In this document: positions 17,647 through 25,629 of the stretch, one piece after another
Layout: each line of letters opens with the position of its first letter
How positions within the stretch are numbered: the stretch's first letter is position 1
NCBI RefSeq assembly: GCF_000372645.1
Contig: NZ_APMP01000001.1
Coordinates: 186,001-250,000 of the forward strand
DNA length: 64,000 bases
Direction: 5' to 3'
From: Caulobacter vibrioides OR37
Lineage (GTDB): Bacteria > Pseudomonadota > Alphaproteobacteria > Caulobacterales > Caulobacteraceae
Notes under the pieces: model-generated
Seen by the model: only the letters and a program-made list of their open reading frames with translations
Database searches by the model: none
What the model was told of the DNA's origin: nothing
Program-made: the position numbers and the translations under genes

Positions 17647-18348
17647 ATGACCCGCCGGGCGTCCCTGGTCGGCGTCGTCGCGATCCTGTCCGGCCTGGCC
17701 GCGACAGGCGTCGCCGTGGCGCGCCAGAACGCCCAACCGGCCCAGCCGGCGCCGGTCGCGGCCCCGCCGCCCGTCGCCTCGGCGGCGAAGCCCGCGCTGT
17801 CGCCGACGCTGCGGCCGTCGTCCAATCCGACGGCGGCGCCCGATCTGCGCGCGGCGCAGCCCGCGCAGGTCACGCCCGCTCAGGCCAATCCAACCCCGAC
17901 CCCAGCCGTGAAGCCCGGCGCCGCGGACGGAGCGCTGGGCGCGACCACACCCGCCAAGCCCGCCGCGCCCAAGGCGCCGGACCTCCCCGCCAAGCGCGGT
18001 CGCTACGCCATCGCGATCATGCAAGCGCTCGACAAGGTCACGACCGAGACCATGCGGTTCGAGGTCCCGGTTGGTCAGCCGATCCGCTACAAGACGCTGA
18101 TCTTCACCGTCCGCGCCTGCGAGACGGCGGCCGCCGACGAGGTGGCGCCGGAAACCACGGCCTATGTCGTGATCGACACCCAGCCCAAGGCCCAGGCCGG
18201 CCGCGCCGCGCCCGCCGGTCGCCAGATCTACAAGGGGTGGATGTACGCCAGCTCCCCGGGCCTGCACCCGCTGGAGCATCCGGTCTATGACGCTTGGCTG
18301 ATCGCCTGCAAGCAGTCGATCCCCGACGCGCCGCCCGCCAAGCCGTAG
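17647..18348 (+). CDS. DUF2155-domain exported protein
   Basis: A 233-residue protein with a signal peptide (residues 1-26), a long low-complexity Ala/Pro-rich stretch (to ~115) and the C-terminal DUF2155 domain (about 125-225). The domain shows [29 protein letters not shown] and the ending [28 protein letters not shown]. The conserved Cys pair (VRAC and LIAC) could form a disulfide in the periplasm. Its constant neighbourhood with NDUFA12 suggests coexpression but no function has been shown that I know of. Its last 64 bases overlap the 3' end of aat on the opposite strand, and both ends are coding for family-typical residues. Confidence 0.88.
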   Translation: MTRRASLVGVVAILSGLAATGVAVARQNAQPAQPAPVAAPPPVASAAKPALSPTLRPSSNPTAAPDLRAAQPAQVTPAQANPTPTPAVKPGAADGALGATTPAKPAAPKAPDLPAKRGRYAIAIMQALDKVTTETMRFEVPVGQPIRYKTLIFTVRACETAAADEVAPETTAYVVIDTQPKAQAGRAAPAGRQIYKGWMYASSPGLHPLEHPVYDAWLIACKQSIPDAPPAKP

Positions 18349-18938
18349 AAGTCGCCCTCGACGGTCAAGGCCTTGGCCAGGCGTCGCCGATAGTCCGCGC
18401 GACTGATCTCGATCGTGCCGAACTGCGTCAGGTGGTCTGTGATGAACTGGGTGTCCAGCAACAGGTAGCCGCCGACGATCAGCCGCGCGGCCAAATGCAC
18501 CAGCGCCACCTTGCTGGCGTCCCGCGCGGTCGAGAACATGCTCTCGCCAAAGAACGCCCCGCCCAGCGACACGCCGTAGAGGCCCCCGACCAGATCCGTC
18601 CCCGACCAAGCCTCGACGCTATGGGCCACGCCCCGCTGGAAGAGCTGGCCGTAGAGGCGTTGGATGGGATGGTTGATCCAGGTCTCCAGCCGCCCTGGCC
18701 GAGCGGCGGCGCAATTCTCGACCACCGCGTCGAACGCCGTGTCGATGCGGATCTCGTAGGGCTGATGGCGCACCGTGCGGGCCAGGCGCCGGGGAACGTG
18801 CAGCGCGTCAAGCGGCAGGACGCCCCGCCGCTCGGGATCGATCAGGAAGAGGCTCTCGTCCTCGCGGGCGTCGGCCATGGGGAAGACGCCGCGCGCGTAG
18901 CAGGCGACCAGGTCGTCGACCGTGAAGGCGTCTTCCAT
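18285..18938 (-). CDS. aat: Leucyl/phenylalanyl-tRNA-protein transferase
   Basis: Aat adds Leu or Phe to proteins with N-terminal Arg or Lys, marking them for ClpAP degradation (N-degron pathway). The 217-residue protein has [10 protein letters not shown] at the N-terminus, [50 protein letters not shown] and [28 protein letters not shown], all family hallmarks. ATG 18938 (MEDAFTVDD) is chosen because the upstream frame crosses palindromic repeats and has no homologous residues. It lies downstream of accC on the same strand and converges with the DUF2155 gene, overlapping it by 64 bases. Confidence 0.95.
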   Translation of the reverse strand: MEDAFTVDDLVACYARGVFPMADAREDESLFLIDPERRGVLPLDALHVPRRLARTVRHQPYEIRIDTAFDAVVENCAAARPGRLETWINHPIQRLYGQLFQRGVAHSVEAWSGTDLVGGLYGVSLGGAFFGESMFSTARDASKVALVHLAARLIVGGYLLLDTQFITDHLTQFGTIEISRADYRRRLAKALTVEGDFYGLAGGASGIDCLQAISQAS

Positions 18939-18952
18939 GACGAGGCCCGGAC

Positions 18953-19003
18953 TAGAGCGCGATAGCCGAAAGTGTAAGCGGTTTCGGCGGTTATCACGCT
19001 CTA
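18953..19003. repeat. Imperfect palindrome with TAGAGCG ends
   Basis: TAGAGCG-C-GATA-G-CCG (from 18953) pairs with CGG-T-TATC-A-CGCTCTA (to 19003), with two mismatches and a three-base bulge. It lies in the aat leader, 15 bases from the start codon, next to a second palindrome, and shares its GAGC/GCTC ends with the repeat near trpG. Confidence 0.6.
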
Positions 19004-19016
19004 AATGTTTGATTTG

Positions 19017-19063
19017 GAGCCTTATTTTCCGCTCGAATGATTCCATTCGAGCGGATAAGGCTC
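19017..19063. repeat. Long GANTC-loop palindrome downstream of accC
   Basis: The inner 11-bp perfect stem CCGCTCGAATG (19029-19039) / CATTCGAGCGG (19044-19054) is extended by the outer stem GAGCCTTAT (19017-19025) / ATAAGGCTC (19055-19063) after a 3-base bulge. The loop ATTC together with the stem edge makes GATTC, a CcrM site. The last base touches the accC stop codon. It could end accBC transcription. The design matches CcrM-site-associated intergenic repeats described from Caulobacter. Confidence 0.75.
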
Positions 19064-20409
19064 TAGGCTTCCTGGGACTTGATCCAGCGCTCCAGCCAGT
19101 GGATGTCGTAGTCGCCGGCCAGGATGTCGGGTTGCACCAGGAGGTCCTGGAACAGCGGGATCGTGGTCTCGACGCCGCCGACCACCATTTCGGCCAGGCA
19201 GCGCTTCAGGCGTGCGACGCACTCGGCGCGGTCACGACCATGCACGATCAGCTTGCCGATCAGGCTGTCGTAATAGGGCGGGATCGCATAGCCGGTGTAG
19301 ATCGCCGAATCCAGGCGAACGCCCAGGCCGCCCGGCGCGTGGAAGTCGGTGATCACGCCGGGCGAGGGCGTGAACGTGCGCGGGCTCTCGGCATTGATCC
19401 GGCACTCGATCGCGTGGCCCTCGAACACCACGTCGTCCTGGGTGAACGACAGCGGCAGGCCGGCGGCGATACGGATCTGCTCGCGCACCAGGTCGATGCC
19501 GGTGATCGCTTCGGTGACCGGATGCTCGACCTGCAGGCGGGTGTTCATCTCGATGAAGAAGAACTCGTCGTTCTCCCACAGGAACTCGATGGTCCCGACG
19601 CCCAGATAACCGATGGCCTTGACGGCATCGACGACGATCTTGCCGATCTTGGCGCGGCCTTCGGCGGAGAGGGCTGGCGAGGGGGCTTCTTCCAGCACCT
19701 TCTGGTGGCGGCGCTGCAGGGAGCAGTCGCGTTCGCCCAGGTGCACCACGTTGCCGTGGCTGTCGGCGATGACCTGCAGCTCGATGTGGCGCGGCTTCTG
19801 GAGGTAGCGCTCCATGTAGACCGTGTCGTCGCCGAAAGCGGCGCGGGCCTCGGCGCGGGCGGTCGAGACCGCTTCGGCGAGGTCTTCACGCGTCTGGGCG
19901 ACCTTCATGCCGCGACCACCGCCGCCGGCGGCGGCCTTGATCAGCACCGGGAAGCCGATGCGGTCGGCGGCCTCGAAGGCCTCTTCTTCGGTCGAGACGC
20001 CGCCGTCCGAGCCCGGAACGACCGGGATGCCGGCGTCCTTCACGGCCTGCTTGGCGGTGATCTTGTCGCCCATCATCCGGATGTGCTCGGGCTTCGGACC
20101 GATGAAGGTGAAGCCGTGCGCGCCGACGATCTCGGCGAAGCGGGCGTTCTCGGACAGGAAGCCATAGCCGGGGTGGATCGCCTGGGCGCCGGTGATCTCG
20201 GCGGCCGCGATGATCGACGGGATGTTCAGGTAGCTCTTGGCGGCCGGAGCCGGACCGATGCAGACGCTTTCGTCGGCCAGGCGCACCCACATGGAGTTGC
20301 GGTCGGCCTCGGAGTGCACGGCCACCGTGGCGATGCCCATTTCCTTGCACGCCCGGTGGACCCGGAGCGCGATCTCGCCCCGGTTCGCGATGAGGATCTT
20401 GTCGAACAT
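19063..20409 (-). CDS. accC: Biotin carboxylase subunit of acetyl-CoA carboxylase
   Basis: AccC carboxylates the biotin on AccB using ATP and bicarbonate, the first half of malonyl-CoA formation. The 448-residue ATP-grasp protein starts [21 protein letters not shown]. It shows the Gly-rich ATP loop [23 protein letters not shown], the [15 protein letters not shown] block, [26 protein letters not shown] (metal and catalytic residues) and [11 protein letters not shown]. Length is standard. It lies 7 bases after accB and forms the usual aroQ-accB-accC unit. Confidence 0.97.
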   Translation of the reverse strand: MFDKILIANRGEIALRVHRACKEMGIATVAVHSEADRNSMWVRLADESVCIGPAPAAKSYLNIPSIIAAAEITGAQAIHPGYGFLSENARFAEIVGAHGFTFIGPKPEHIRMMGDKITAKQAVKDAGIPVVPGSDGGVSTEEEAFEAADRIGFPVLIKAAAGGGGRGMKVAQTREDLAEAVSTARAEARAAFGDDTVYMERYLQKPRHIELQVIADSHGNVVHLGERDCSLQRRHQKVLEEAPSPALSAEGRAKIGKIVVDAVKAIGYLGVGTIEFLWENDEFFFIEMNTRLQVEHPVTEAITGIDLVREQIRIAAGLPLSFTQDDVVFEGHAIECRINAESPRTFTPSPGVITDFHAPGGLGVRLDSAIYTGYAIPPYYDSLIGKLIVHGRDRAECVARLKRCLAEMVVGGVETTIPLFQDLLVQPDILAGDYDIHWLERWIKSQEA

Positions 20410-20416
20410 GGCGCGC

Positions 20417-20926
20417 TTACTCGATGACGACGAGCGGCTCGCCGAACTCGACGGGCTGGGCGTCGGCGACCAGGATCTCGACGACCTTGCCGGCCTTGGG
20501 GGCCTGGATCGGATTCATGGTCTTCATGGCTTCGACGATCAGCAGGGTCTGGCCGGCCGAAACGCTGTCGCCGACCTTCACGAACGGATCCGCGCCCGGC
20601 TGCGGCGAAAGGTAGGCGGTGCCGACCATCGGCGACTTCACGGCGTCGCCGCGCGCGGCGGCCGGGGCCGGCGCGGCGGCTTCTGCCGCCGGCGCCACCG
20701 GGGCCGGAGCGGAGACGGGCGCGGGGGCGTAGGCCGGGGCGGCCGCTTGCACGTAGTTGACCGGCGCGGCGGTCAGCTCGCGGGCCACGCGGATCTTCAG
20801 GCCGGCGTGCTCGACTTCGATCTCGGACAGGCCCGTGTCCTTCAGGATGTCCGCGATCTTGCGGACCAGACGGGCGTCGATGGCCGGAGCTTCGACCGGA
20901 TCGGCGGGGGCCTTGGGGTTCGACAT
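20417..20926 (-). CDS. accB: Biotin carboxyl carrier protein of acetyl-CoA carboxylase
   Basis: A 169-residue carrier. An N-terminal helical region (about 15-52, [20 protein letters not shown]) leads to an Ala/Pro-rich flexible linker (about 53-93). The C-terminal biotinyl domain has the thumb region [12 protein letters not shown], and the biotinylated Lys135 sits in VEAMKTMN. The usual motif is EAMKMMN; here the residue after Lys is Thr, a mild variant. It works with AccC and the AccA/AccD transferase, which are encoded elsewhere. Downstream of aroQ and closely followed by accC. Confidence 0.96.
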   Translation of the reverse strand: MSNPKAPADPVEAPAIDARLVRKIADILKDTGLSEIEVEHAGLKIRVARELTAAPVNYVQAAAPAYAPAPVSAPAPVAPAAEAAAPAPAAARGDAVKSPMVGTAYLSPQPGADPFVKVGDSVSAGQTLLIVEAMKTMNPIQAPKAGKVVEILVADAQPVEFGEPLVVIE

Positions 20927-20987
20927 GGAAGCTTACCTTATTGTTCTGAAGCGCCTCGGCGACCAAAACCGCCGGGCGATATCGTTG

Positions 20988-21428
20988 CTAAACGCGGATC
21001 AGGCCGAGAGCGGCCTCGATCGCCAGTTCGTAACTCGCCGCGCCGAACCCGGAGACGATCCCCGTGGCCGCCAGCGACACATAGGTGTGGCGGCGGAATT
21101 CCTCCCTCGCCGCCGGGTTGGACAAGTGACACTCGATCACCGGGATGCTCAAGGTCTTGAGCGCATCCAAGAGCGCGATCGAGGTGTGGCCGTATCCGGC
21201 CGGATTGAGGACCAGCGCCGAGGCCGACTCACGCGCCTCCTGCACCCAGTCGATCAGCACGCCTTCATGGTTGGACTGGCGGAAGACCACCGAAACGCCA
21301 CGCGAAGCCGCCCGCGCCTCGCAGCGCGCCCGGACATCGTCGAGGGTGTCCTTGCCGTAAATCTCGGGCTCGCGGGTTCCCAGCAGGTTGAGATTGGGTC
21401 CGCTCAGCACGTGGATCGGTTTTACCAT
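20988..21428 (-). CDS. aroQ: 3-dehydroquinate dehydratase, type II
   Basis: AroQ dehydrates 3-dehydroquinate to 3-dehydroshikimate in the shikimate pathway. The 146-residue protein shows [19 protein letters not shown], with the lid Arg and catalytic Tyr, then [33 protein letters not shown] and [21 protein letters not shown] with the catalytic His. The start is ATG 21428; the open frame above it overlaps thiS and has no homology features. It heads the aroQ-accB-accC unit, a pairing common in Proteobacteria. Confidence 0.96.
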   Translation of the reverse strand: MVKPIHVLSGPNLNLLGTREPEIYGKDTLDDVRARCEARAASRGVSVVFRQSNHEGVLIDWVQEARESASALVLNPAGYGHTSIALLDALKTLSIPVIECHLSNPAAREEFRRHTYVSLAATGIVSGFGAASYELAIEAALGLIRV

Positions 21429-21457
21429 GCGGCTCCGCCGTCGATTCCGGGAGGTCT

Positions 21458-21484
21458 TGTATAGCCGGTTCCTCCGGGTCACAA
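21458..21484 (-). promoter_or_regulatory. Predicted aroQ-accBC promoter
   Basis: In the aroQ direction TTGTGAC (21484-21478) and GCTATACA (21465-21458) are separated by 12 bases, the spacing of Caulobacter housekeeping promoters (TTGACGS-N10-14-GCTANAWC). The -10 matches well and the -35 only in its first three bases. It ends 30 bases upstream of the ATG. Confidence 0.45.
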
Positions 21485-21507
21485 GCACGGCTCGCTTCGG
21501 AGGTGAG

Positions 21508-21708
21508 ATGAGGCTACTGCTGAACGGGGAAGAGCGGGACCTGGCCGACGTGGTCACGATCGCCGATCTGGTGACCGCCCTGGGCCTGGACGCCCGCAAG
21601 GTGGCGGTCGAGCGCAACCTGGAGATCGCGCCGCGCTCAACCTATGCCGACACGGCCCTGGCCGACGGCGACCGCATCGAGATCGTCACGTTCATCGGCG
21701 GCGGTTGA
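21508..21708 (+). CDS. thiS: Sulfur carrier protein ThiS
   Basis: A 66-residue ubiquitin-like sulfur carrier for the thiazole half of thiamine. It has [25 protein letters not shown] and the essential C-terminal Gly-Gly (IVTFIGGG), which is adenylated and turned into a thiocarboxylate. GGAGGTGAG directly upstream is a strong ribosome binding site and fixes ATG 21508. thiG follows 45 bases later. No TPP riboswitch fits in the 79-base gap to aroQ, so control of this pair is not visible. Confidence 0.94.
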   Translation: MRLLLNGEERDLADVVTIADLVTALGLDARKVAVERNLEIAPRSTYADTALADGDRIEIVTFIGGG

Positions 21709-21753
21709 TCATCCGCATTTGAAACCCGGGCTGACGGGGCGTAAACCGGCCCC

Positions 21754-22575
21754 ATGAACGCGCATGTTTCCCCCGACACCGTCACCGCCCCAGAAAATGT
21801 TGGTAGCGACGAGACCTGGACCGTCGCCGGCCGCACCTTCCGCTCGCGCCTGATCGTCGGCACGGGCAAGTACAAGGACTACGCGACCAACGCCGCCGCC
21901 GCCCGCGCCGCCGGGGCCGAGATCGTCACCGTGGCCGTGCGCCGCGTGAACCTGACCGACCCGAGCCAGCCGCTGCTGGTCGATTACGTCAAGCCCACCG
22001 AGTTCACCTACCTGCCCAACACCGCCGGGTGCTTTACCGGCGAGGACGCGGTGCGGACCCTGCGCTTGGCCCGCGAGGCCGGCGGCTGGGATCTGGTCAA
22101 GCTCGAGGTCCTCAGCGACCCCAAGACCCTGTTCCCGGACATGGAGGAGACCCTGCGCTCGCTGAAGCTGCTGGTCGCCGACGGCTTCCAGGTGATGGTC
22201 TACTGCTCGGACGACCCGGTCTACGCCAAGAAGCTGGAAGAGGCCGGCGCGGTGGCGATCATGCCACTGGGCGCGCCGATCGGCTCGGGCCTGGGCATCC
22301 AGAACCGCGTGAACCTGCGGATCATCGTCGAGAACGCGAAGGTGCCTGTGCTGGTCGACGCCGGCGTCGGCACGGCCTCGGACGCGGCGATCGGCATGGA
22401 GCTGGGCTGTGACGCCATCCTGATGAACACCGCCATCGCCGAGGCCAAGGATCCGATCCGGATGGCCAAGGCGATGAAGCACGCCGTCATCGCGGGCCGC
22501 GAGGCCTATCTGGCCGGCCGGATGCAGAAGCGGCTCTACGCCGATCCCAGCTCGCCGCTGGCGGGGCTGATCTAA
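21754..22575 (+). CDS. thiG: Thiazole synthase
   Basis: ThiG builds the thiazole phosphate ring of thiamine from deoxyxylulose phosphate, dehydroglycine and ThiS thiocarboxylate. The 273-residue TIM barrel has [54 protein letters not shown] with the Schiff-base Lys, [16 protein letters not shown] and [29 protein letters not shown]. Residues 1-20 are an extra N-terminal stretch; an internal start is possible but lacks support. It is in one unit with thiS. Its stop codon overlaps, tail to tail, the stop of the VapC-type toxin gene. Confidence 0.96.
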   Translation: MNAHVSPDTVTAPENVGSDETWTVAGRTFRSRLIVGTGKYKDYATNAAAARAAGAEIVTVAVRRVNLTDPSQPLLVDYVKPTEFTYLPNTAGCFTGEDAVRTLRLAREAGGWDLVKLEVLSDPKTLFPDMEETLRSLKLLVADGFQVMVYCSDDPVYAKKLEEAGAVAIMPLGAPIGSGLGIQNRVNLRIIVENAKVPVLVDAGVGTASDAAIGMELGCDAILMNTAIAEAKDPIRMAKAMKHAVIAGREAYLAGRMQKRLYADPSSPLAGLI

Positions 22576-22955
22576 AGGGCCGACACGACATCGGTGCGGG
22601 AGAAATCTTCGCCTACGAACAGCAGCGGACATCCGCGTTCGCGAGCCAGCGCATAGGCGAAGCAGTCTTCGAAGTTCAAGCCGGCGGGTTGGAAGCCCTT
22701 GCCCCAACGCCGGTAAGCGGCGGCGACCTTGTCGACATCTTCAAGCGCCACTGGGATGGTGCTGAAGCCGAACCCGTTCAGAAGGCCGTTCATCTCTTCG
22801 GCGACATTCTTGCGGTGCGCGACGATCATGGCCTCAACAGCCGTCGCCGCGGAGATTAGAACCTCGGTCTCGGTCGCGAGGGCGATGTGGCAAGCCGAGG
22901 CGAACGCCTCTCCAAGAGCGATCGCCATCAAAGCCGAAGTGTCGACGACGATCAC
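22572..22955 (-). CDS. vapC: VapC-type PIN-domain ribonuclease toxin
   Basis: A 127-residue PIN-domain protein. The acidic residues expected to hold the metal are visible: Asp5 in [12 protein letters not shown], Glu in [11 protein letters not shown] (about residue 41), Asp in [11 protein letters not shown] (about 96) and Asp in [11 protein letters not shown] (about 117). It would cut RNA when free of its antitoxin. It overlaps the antitoxin gene by 4 bases, the classic type II layout. The pair sits directly against thiG (stop codons overlap by 4 bases), so it looks like an inserted module. Confidence 0.88.
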   Translation of the reverse strand: MIVVDTSALMAIALGEAFASACHIALATETEVLISAATAVEAMIVAHRKNVAEEMNGLLNGFGFSTIPVALEDVDKVAAAYRRWGKGFQPAGLNFEDCFAYALARERGCPLLFVGEDFSRTDVVSAL

Positions 22956-23215
22956 CCTGGGAGACCGTCGTCGTCATATAGGAAGTCCTGACTGCGCGCG
23001 GCTGACACGCCGGGAAGAGCTTTGGACCGGCCACTCTCACTGATCGCTTGCAGCCGCCGCAGACGGTCAGCCGGATCGGTCAACGGCGTGCTCGATATCG
23101 GGGTCAGCCGCTCGGCCGCATGACCGTCCTGCGTGAGGATGATCTCTTCGCCGGCCTCGGCCCGACGGACTAGGTCGGTCAGTTGACCCTCGGCCTCGGC
23201 GATGGCGACGCGCAC
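22952..23215 (-). CDS. Phd/YefM-type antitoxin
   Basis: An 87-residue protein whose N-terminus, VAIAEAEGQLTDLVRRAEAGEEIILTQDGHAAERLTPI, is the Phd/YefM DNA-binding fold. The C-terminus ([17 protein letters not shown]) is likely disordered until it wraps the VapC-type partner. The start is GTG 23215 with AGGAG at a suitable distance; no ATG fits. It precedes the toxin with a 4-base overlap and probably represses its own operon. Confidence 0.85.
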   Translation of the reverse strand: MRVAIAEAEGQLTDLVRRAEAGEEIILTQDGHAAERLTPISSTPLTDPADRLRRLQAISESGRSKALPGVSAARSQDFLYDDDGLPG

Positions 23216-23274
23216 GGCTATGCTCCTGAAGCGTTCACGAAGCGATAGTGGCTCCTTGATCGCCGTCCTTCAAG

Positions 23275-24015
23275 TCAGCCCGGCTTTGCCTTGCTGGCCC
23301 GCGCCTGCTCGATCGCCAGCTTGAGGGCCGCGATGTCGGCGCCCGGCACCAGCGTGTCGCCGACGATGAAGGCCGGGGTCCCTTGCAGGGCCAGGGTCTT
23401 GGCCAGGGCCTGCGTGTCCGACAGATGCTGGGTGACGGCCTGGCTCTCGCCGACCGTCTTGGCCTTGTTGAGGTCGATGCCGAGGCCTTGGGCGATGCGC
23501 AGGGCACTGGCGGCGTCGAGGCTCTTCTCGGCCATCATCGCCTTATAGAGCTCCAGGCTCTTGCCCTGGTCCTTGGCGCCCAAAGCCAGGCGCGCGGCGG
23601 CCTCGCTGTCATGGCCGAAGATCACGAAGTCCTTCAGCACCAGGCGAATGTCGGGGTTCTTGGCGACCAGATCGACGATCTCTGGCGCGGCCGCCTTGCA
23701 GTAGCCGCAGCGGTAGTCGAAGAACTCGGTGACGGTCACCGCGCCCGACGGATTGACGACGATGTCGCGCGGATCATGTTCGATGGCCTGACGGTATTGG
23801 CTAATGGCCTTCTGGGCCGTGGCCATCTGCTGGGCGGCCTGCTTTTCTTGGAGTTTCTGGTTGGCCTCCATCAACACCTCGGGGTGTTCGAGCAGGTAGG
23901 CGCGGACCTTCTCGCCAAACGCCTTGTCGGGCTTGGCGTTGTCGCAGCCGGCGAGGGCGAGGCCGGCGATGGCCAGCGGAACGGCGAGGGTCGCGGCGCG
24001 ACGGATCAGGGTCAT
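23275..24015 (-). CDS. DsbA-family thiol:disulfide oxidoreductase, lipoprotein
   Basis: A 246-residue protein with a lipoprotein signal (LALAGC, Cys24 modified), a helical linker rich in Gln/Lys, and a thioredoxin fold with an inserted helical domain. The active site is C103-G-Y-C106 in FFDYRCGYCKAAAPEIVDL, and the cis-Pro loop is LQGTPAFIVGD. It resembles Com1/ScsC/DsbA-like proteins that oxidise or isomerise disulfides in the periplasm. It is downstream of the M48 protease on the same strand, 33 bases away, which suggests an envelope quality-control pair. Confidence 0.9.
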   Translation of the reverse strand: MTLIRRAATLAVPLAIAGLALAGCDNAKPDKAFGEKVRAYLLEHPEVLMEANQKLQEKQAAQQMATAQKAISQYRQAIEHDPRDIVVNPSGAVTVTEFFDYRCGYCKAAAPEIVDLVAKNPDIRLVLKDFVIFGHDSEAAARLALGAKDQGKSLELYKAMMAEKSLDAASALRIAQGLGIDLNKAKTVGESQAVTQHLSDTQALAKTLALQGTPAFIVGDTLVPGADIAALKLAIEQARASKAKPG

Positions 24016-24048
24016 CGAAATCTCTGGTCGGGAAAGAAGGGAAGGAGC

Positions 24049-25485
24049 TTAAAGGCCGGGACTGGAGACCACCGCGCCCTCCTTGGCCAGGGCCTGGAGG
24101 TCCTGCTTGCTCGGGCTGGAGGCCAGGACGATGTCGGTGGCGCGGCGCCAGTCCGGGGTGTTCTTCTGAAGAAGCTCGCGCGCGCGCATGGCGAAGACCT
24201 TGGCCTCGCGCGTGGCCCCCAGCGAGAAGTACTGTTCGGCGGTGGCCAGGCGGGCCTCGCCATCCTTGTGCTGTTTGTCATAGGCGTCGGCCAGCAGGCG
24301 CCAAGCCACGGCGTTCTCGGGATCGTTCAACAGCGCGCGCTTCAGTTCCCGCACGCCCTCGTCGACCTTCTTGGGGTCGTTCATCCCGATCAGGGTCTGG
24401 CCGAGATTGATGCGCAGCAGCGGCGCGTCGGGCTTCAGCTGCACCGACTTGCGCTGCGGTTCCTCGGCTTGGGCCACGCGATTGAATTCGAACAGGATCT
24501 GGCCCTTCAGCTCCCAGAGATAGGGATTGTCGGGGTGGTCGGCGATCAGCGGATCCAGCAGTTGCAGGGCCCGGTCCGGATCCTTCATCTGATAGTAGGC
24601 GATGGCCCGGGCGTACCGCGCGGGAAAGCTCGTGTCGGTTTCCTTGTACTTCATCAAGGCGATCTGAGGGTTGAGGAAGCCCTCGAGCTTGGCCTTCATC
24701 ACCTCGTGTTCGGCCAGATCCGCCGGCGTATCGACCGCGCCGTAGTGCGGCAGGCGCTCGACCCGGCCGCGCAGGGCCTCGATGCGGTCGGACGACAGGG
24801 GGTGGCTGCGGAAATAGGCGAAACGCCGCGACTGGTCGAAGACCTCCTGGTAGCGGAAGTTGTCGAAGAACTCGACCAGCCCGCGACCCGACTGGCCGGT
24901 GGCCTCCAGGAAGCCCGCGCCGGCCTGGTCGGCGCGCGATTCCTGCTCGCGGCTGTAGCCCAGGGCGCCCAGCGCGCCGGCGAATTGCGAATTGGCGATC
25001 AAGGCCGCGCCGCCGTCCGGCGAGCCGGCCAGGGCCGCCAGAATGCCCAGACCCATGGTCAGGATCATCGGCTTGAGGCCGGCCTTCATCATCTCGTCCG
25101 AGCGGATCGGGTGGCCGCCCGCCAGGTGCCCGGTTTCGTGGGCGATGACGCCGCGCAGCTGGTTGGGGTTTTCGGTCTGCAGGATCAGTCCTGTGTTGAT
25201 CCCCATCTGAAGGCCCTGGGTCGCGAAGGCGTTCAGGGTCTTGTCGCCGATGATCAGGATGCGCACCGTCTTGGGATCGATGCCCGCCGCCGCGTAGATC
25301 GGGTCGGCGTCATGGTGGAGGATCTCCTCGATCTCGGTGTCGCGGATCAGCGAGGCCCCGTCGTCCTGGGCATGGGCGACGCGGGGCGTGGCGAGGCTGG
25401 ACGCCAGGACGGCCAGGACGGAGGCCGCCACACCCAGTCGCTTGCCTGCCTGACGCCTACCAGCGCGCCCACTACGCGAGGTCAT
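24049..25485 (-). CDS. M48-family periplasmic metalloprotease with TPR domain (BepA-like)
   Basis: A 478-residue exported zinc protease. The N-terminal signal (residues ~17-40, ending TPRVAHAQ) is followed by the M48 catalytic domain with H116-E-T-G-H120 and the third zinc ligand in REQESRADQAG. Hydrophobic helices near LGILAALAG surround the site. The C-terminal part (about 290-470) is made of TPR-like helices (YLWELKGQILFEFNR, AWRLLADAYDKQHKDGE). This layout is that of BepA/YfgC, which degrades or assembles outer-membrane proteins such as LptD. It is followed by the DsbA-like gene; BepA substrates need disulfides, which makes the pairing sensible. Confidence 0.9.
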   Translation of the reverse strand: MTSRSGRAGRRQAGKRLGVAASVLAVLASSLATPRVAHAQDDGASLIRDTEIEEILHHDADPIYAAAGIDPKTVRILIIGDKTLNAFATQGLQMGINTGLILQTENPNQLRGVIAHETGHLAGGHPIRSDEMMKAGLKPMILTMGLGILAALAGSPDGGAALIANSQFAGALGALGYSREQESRADQAGAGFLEATGQSGRGLVEFFDNFRYQEVFDQSRRFAYFRSHPLSSDRIEALRGRVERLPHYGAVDTPADLAEHEVMKAKLEGFLNPQIALMKYKETDTSFPARYARAIAYYQMKDPDRALQLLDPLIADHPDNPYLWELKGQILFEFNRVAQAEEPQRKSVQLKPDAPLLRINLGQTLIGMNDPKKVDEGVRELKRALLNDPENAVAWRLLADAYDKQHKDGEARLATAEQYFSLGATREAKVFAMRARELLQKNTPDWRRATDIVLASSPSKQDLQALAKEGAVVSSPGL

Positions 25486-25584
25486 CGAATGATCTCCAGA
25501 TCGCGCCCCCGCGAACCACGACCAATGTAACTTGGAACGGCGAGGCGAGGGAACAAGGGTTTCCGCCCAGGCCCAAAACGATTT

Positions 25585-25616
25585 CGGCCCGCGCGTCGGT
25601 CAGAACGCGCGGGCCG
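25585..25616 (-). terminator. Hairpin terminator downstream of rne
   Basis: A perfect 12-bp GC-rich stem, CGGCCCGCGCGT (25585-25596) with ACGCGCGGGCCG (25605-25616), and an 8-base loop. In the rne direction it is followed by AAATCGTTTT. It lies between rne and the M48 gene on the same strand. Confidence 0.75.
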
Positions 25617-25629
25617 GGAACCGTTCGCC

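Noticed and set aside
21429-21507. TPP riboswitch before thiS
   Set aside because: The gap is 79 bases and carries the aroQ promoter and a strong ribosome binding site; no thi-box elements are visible.
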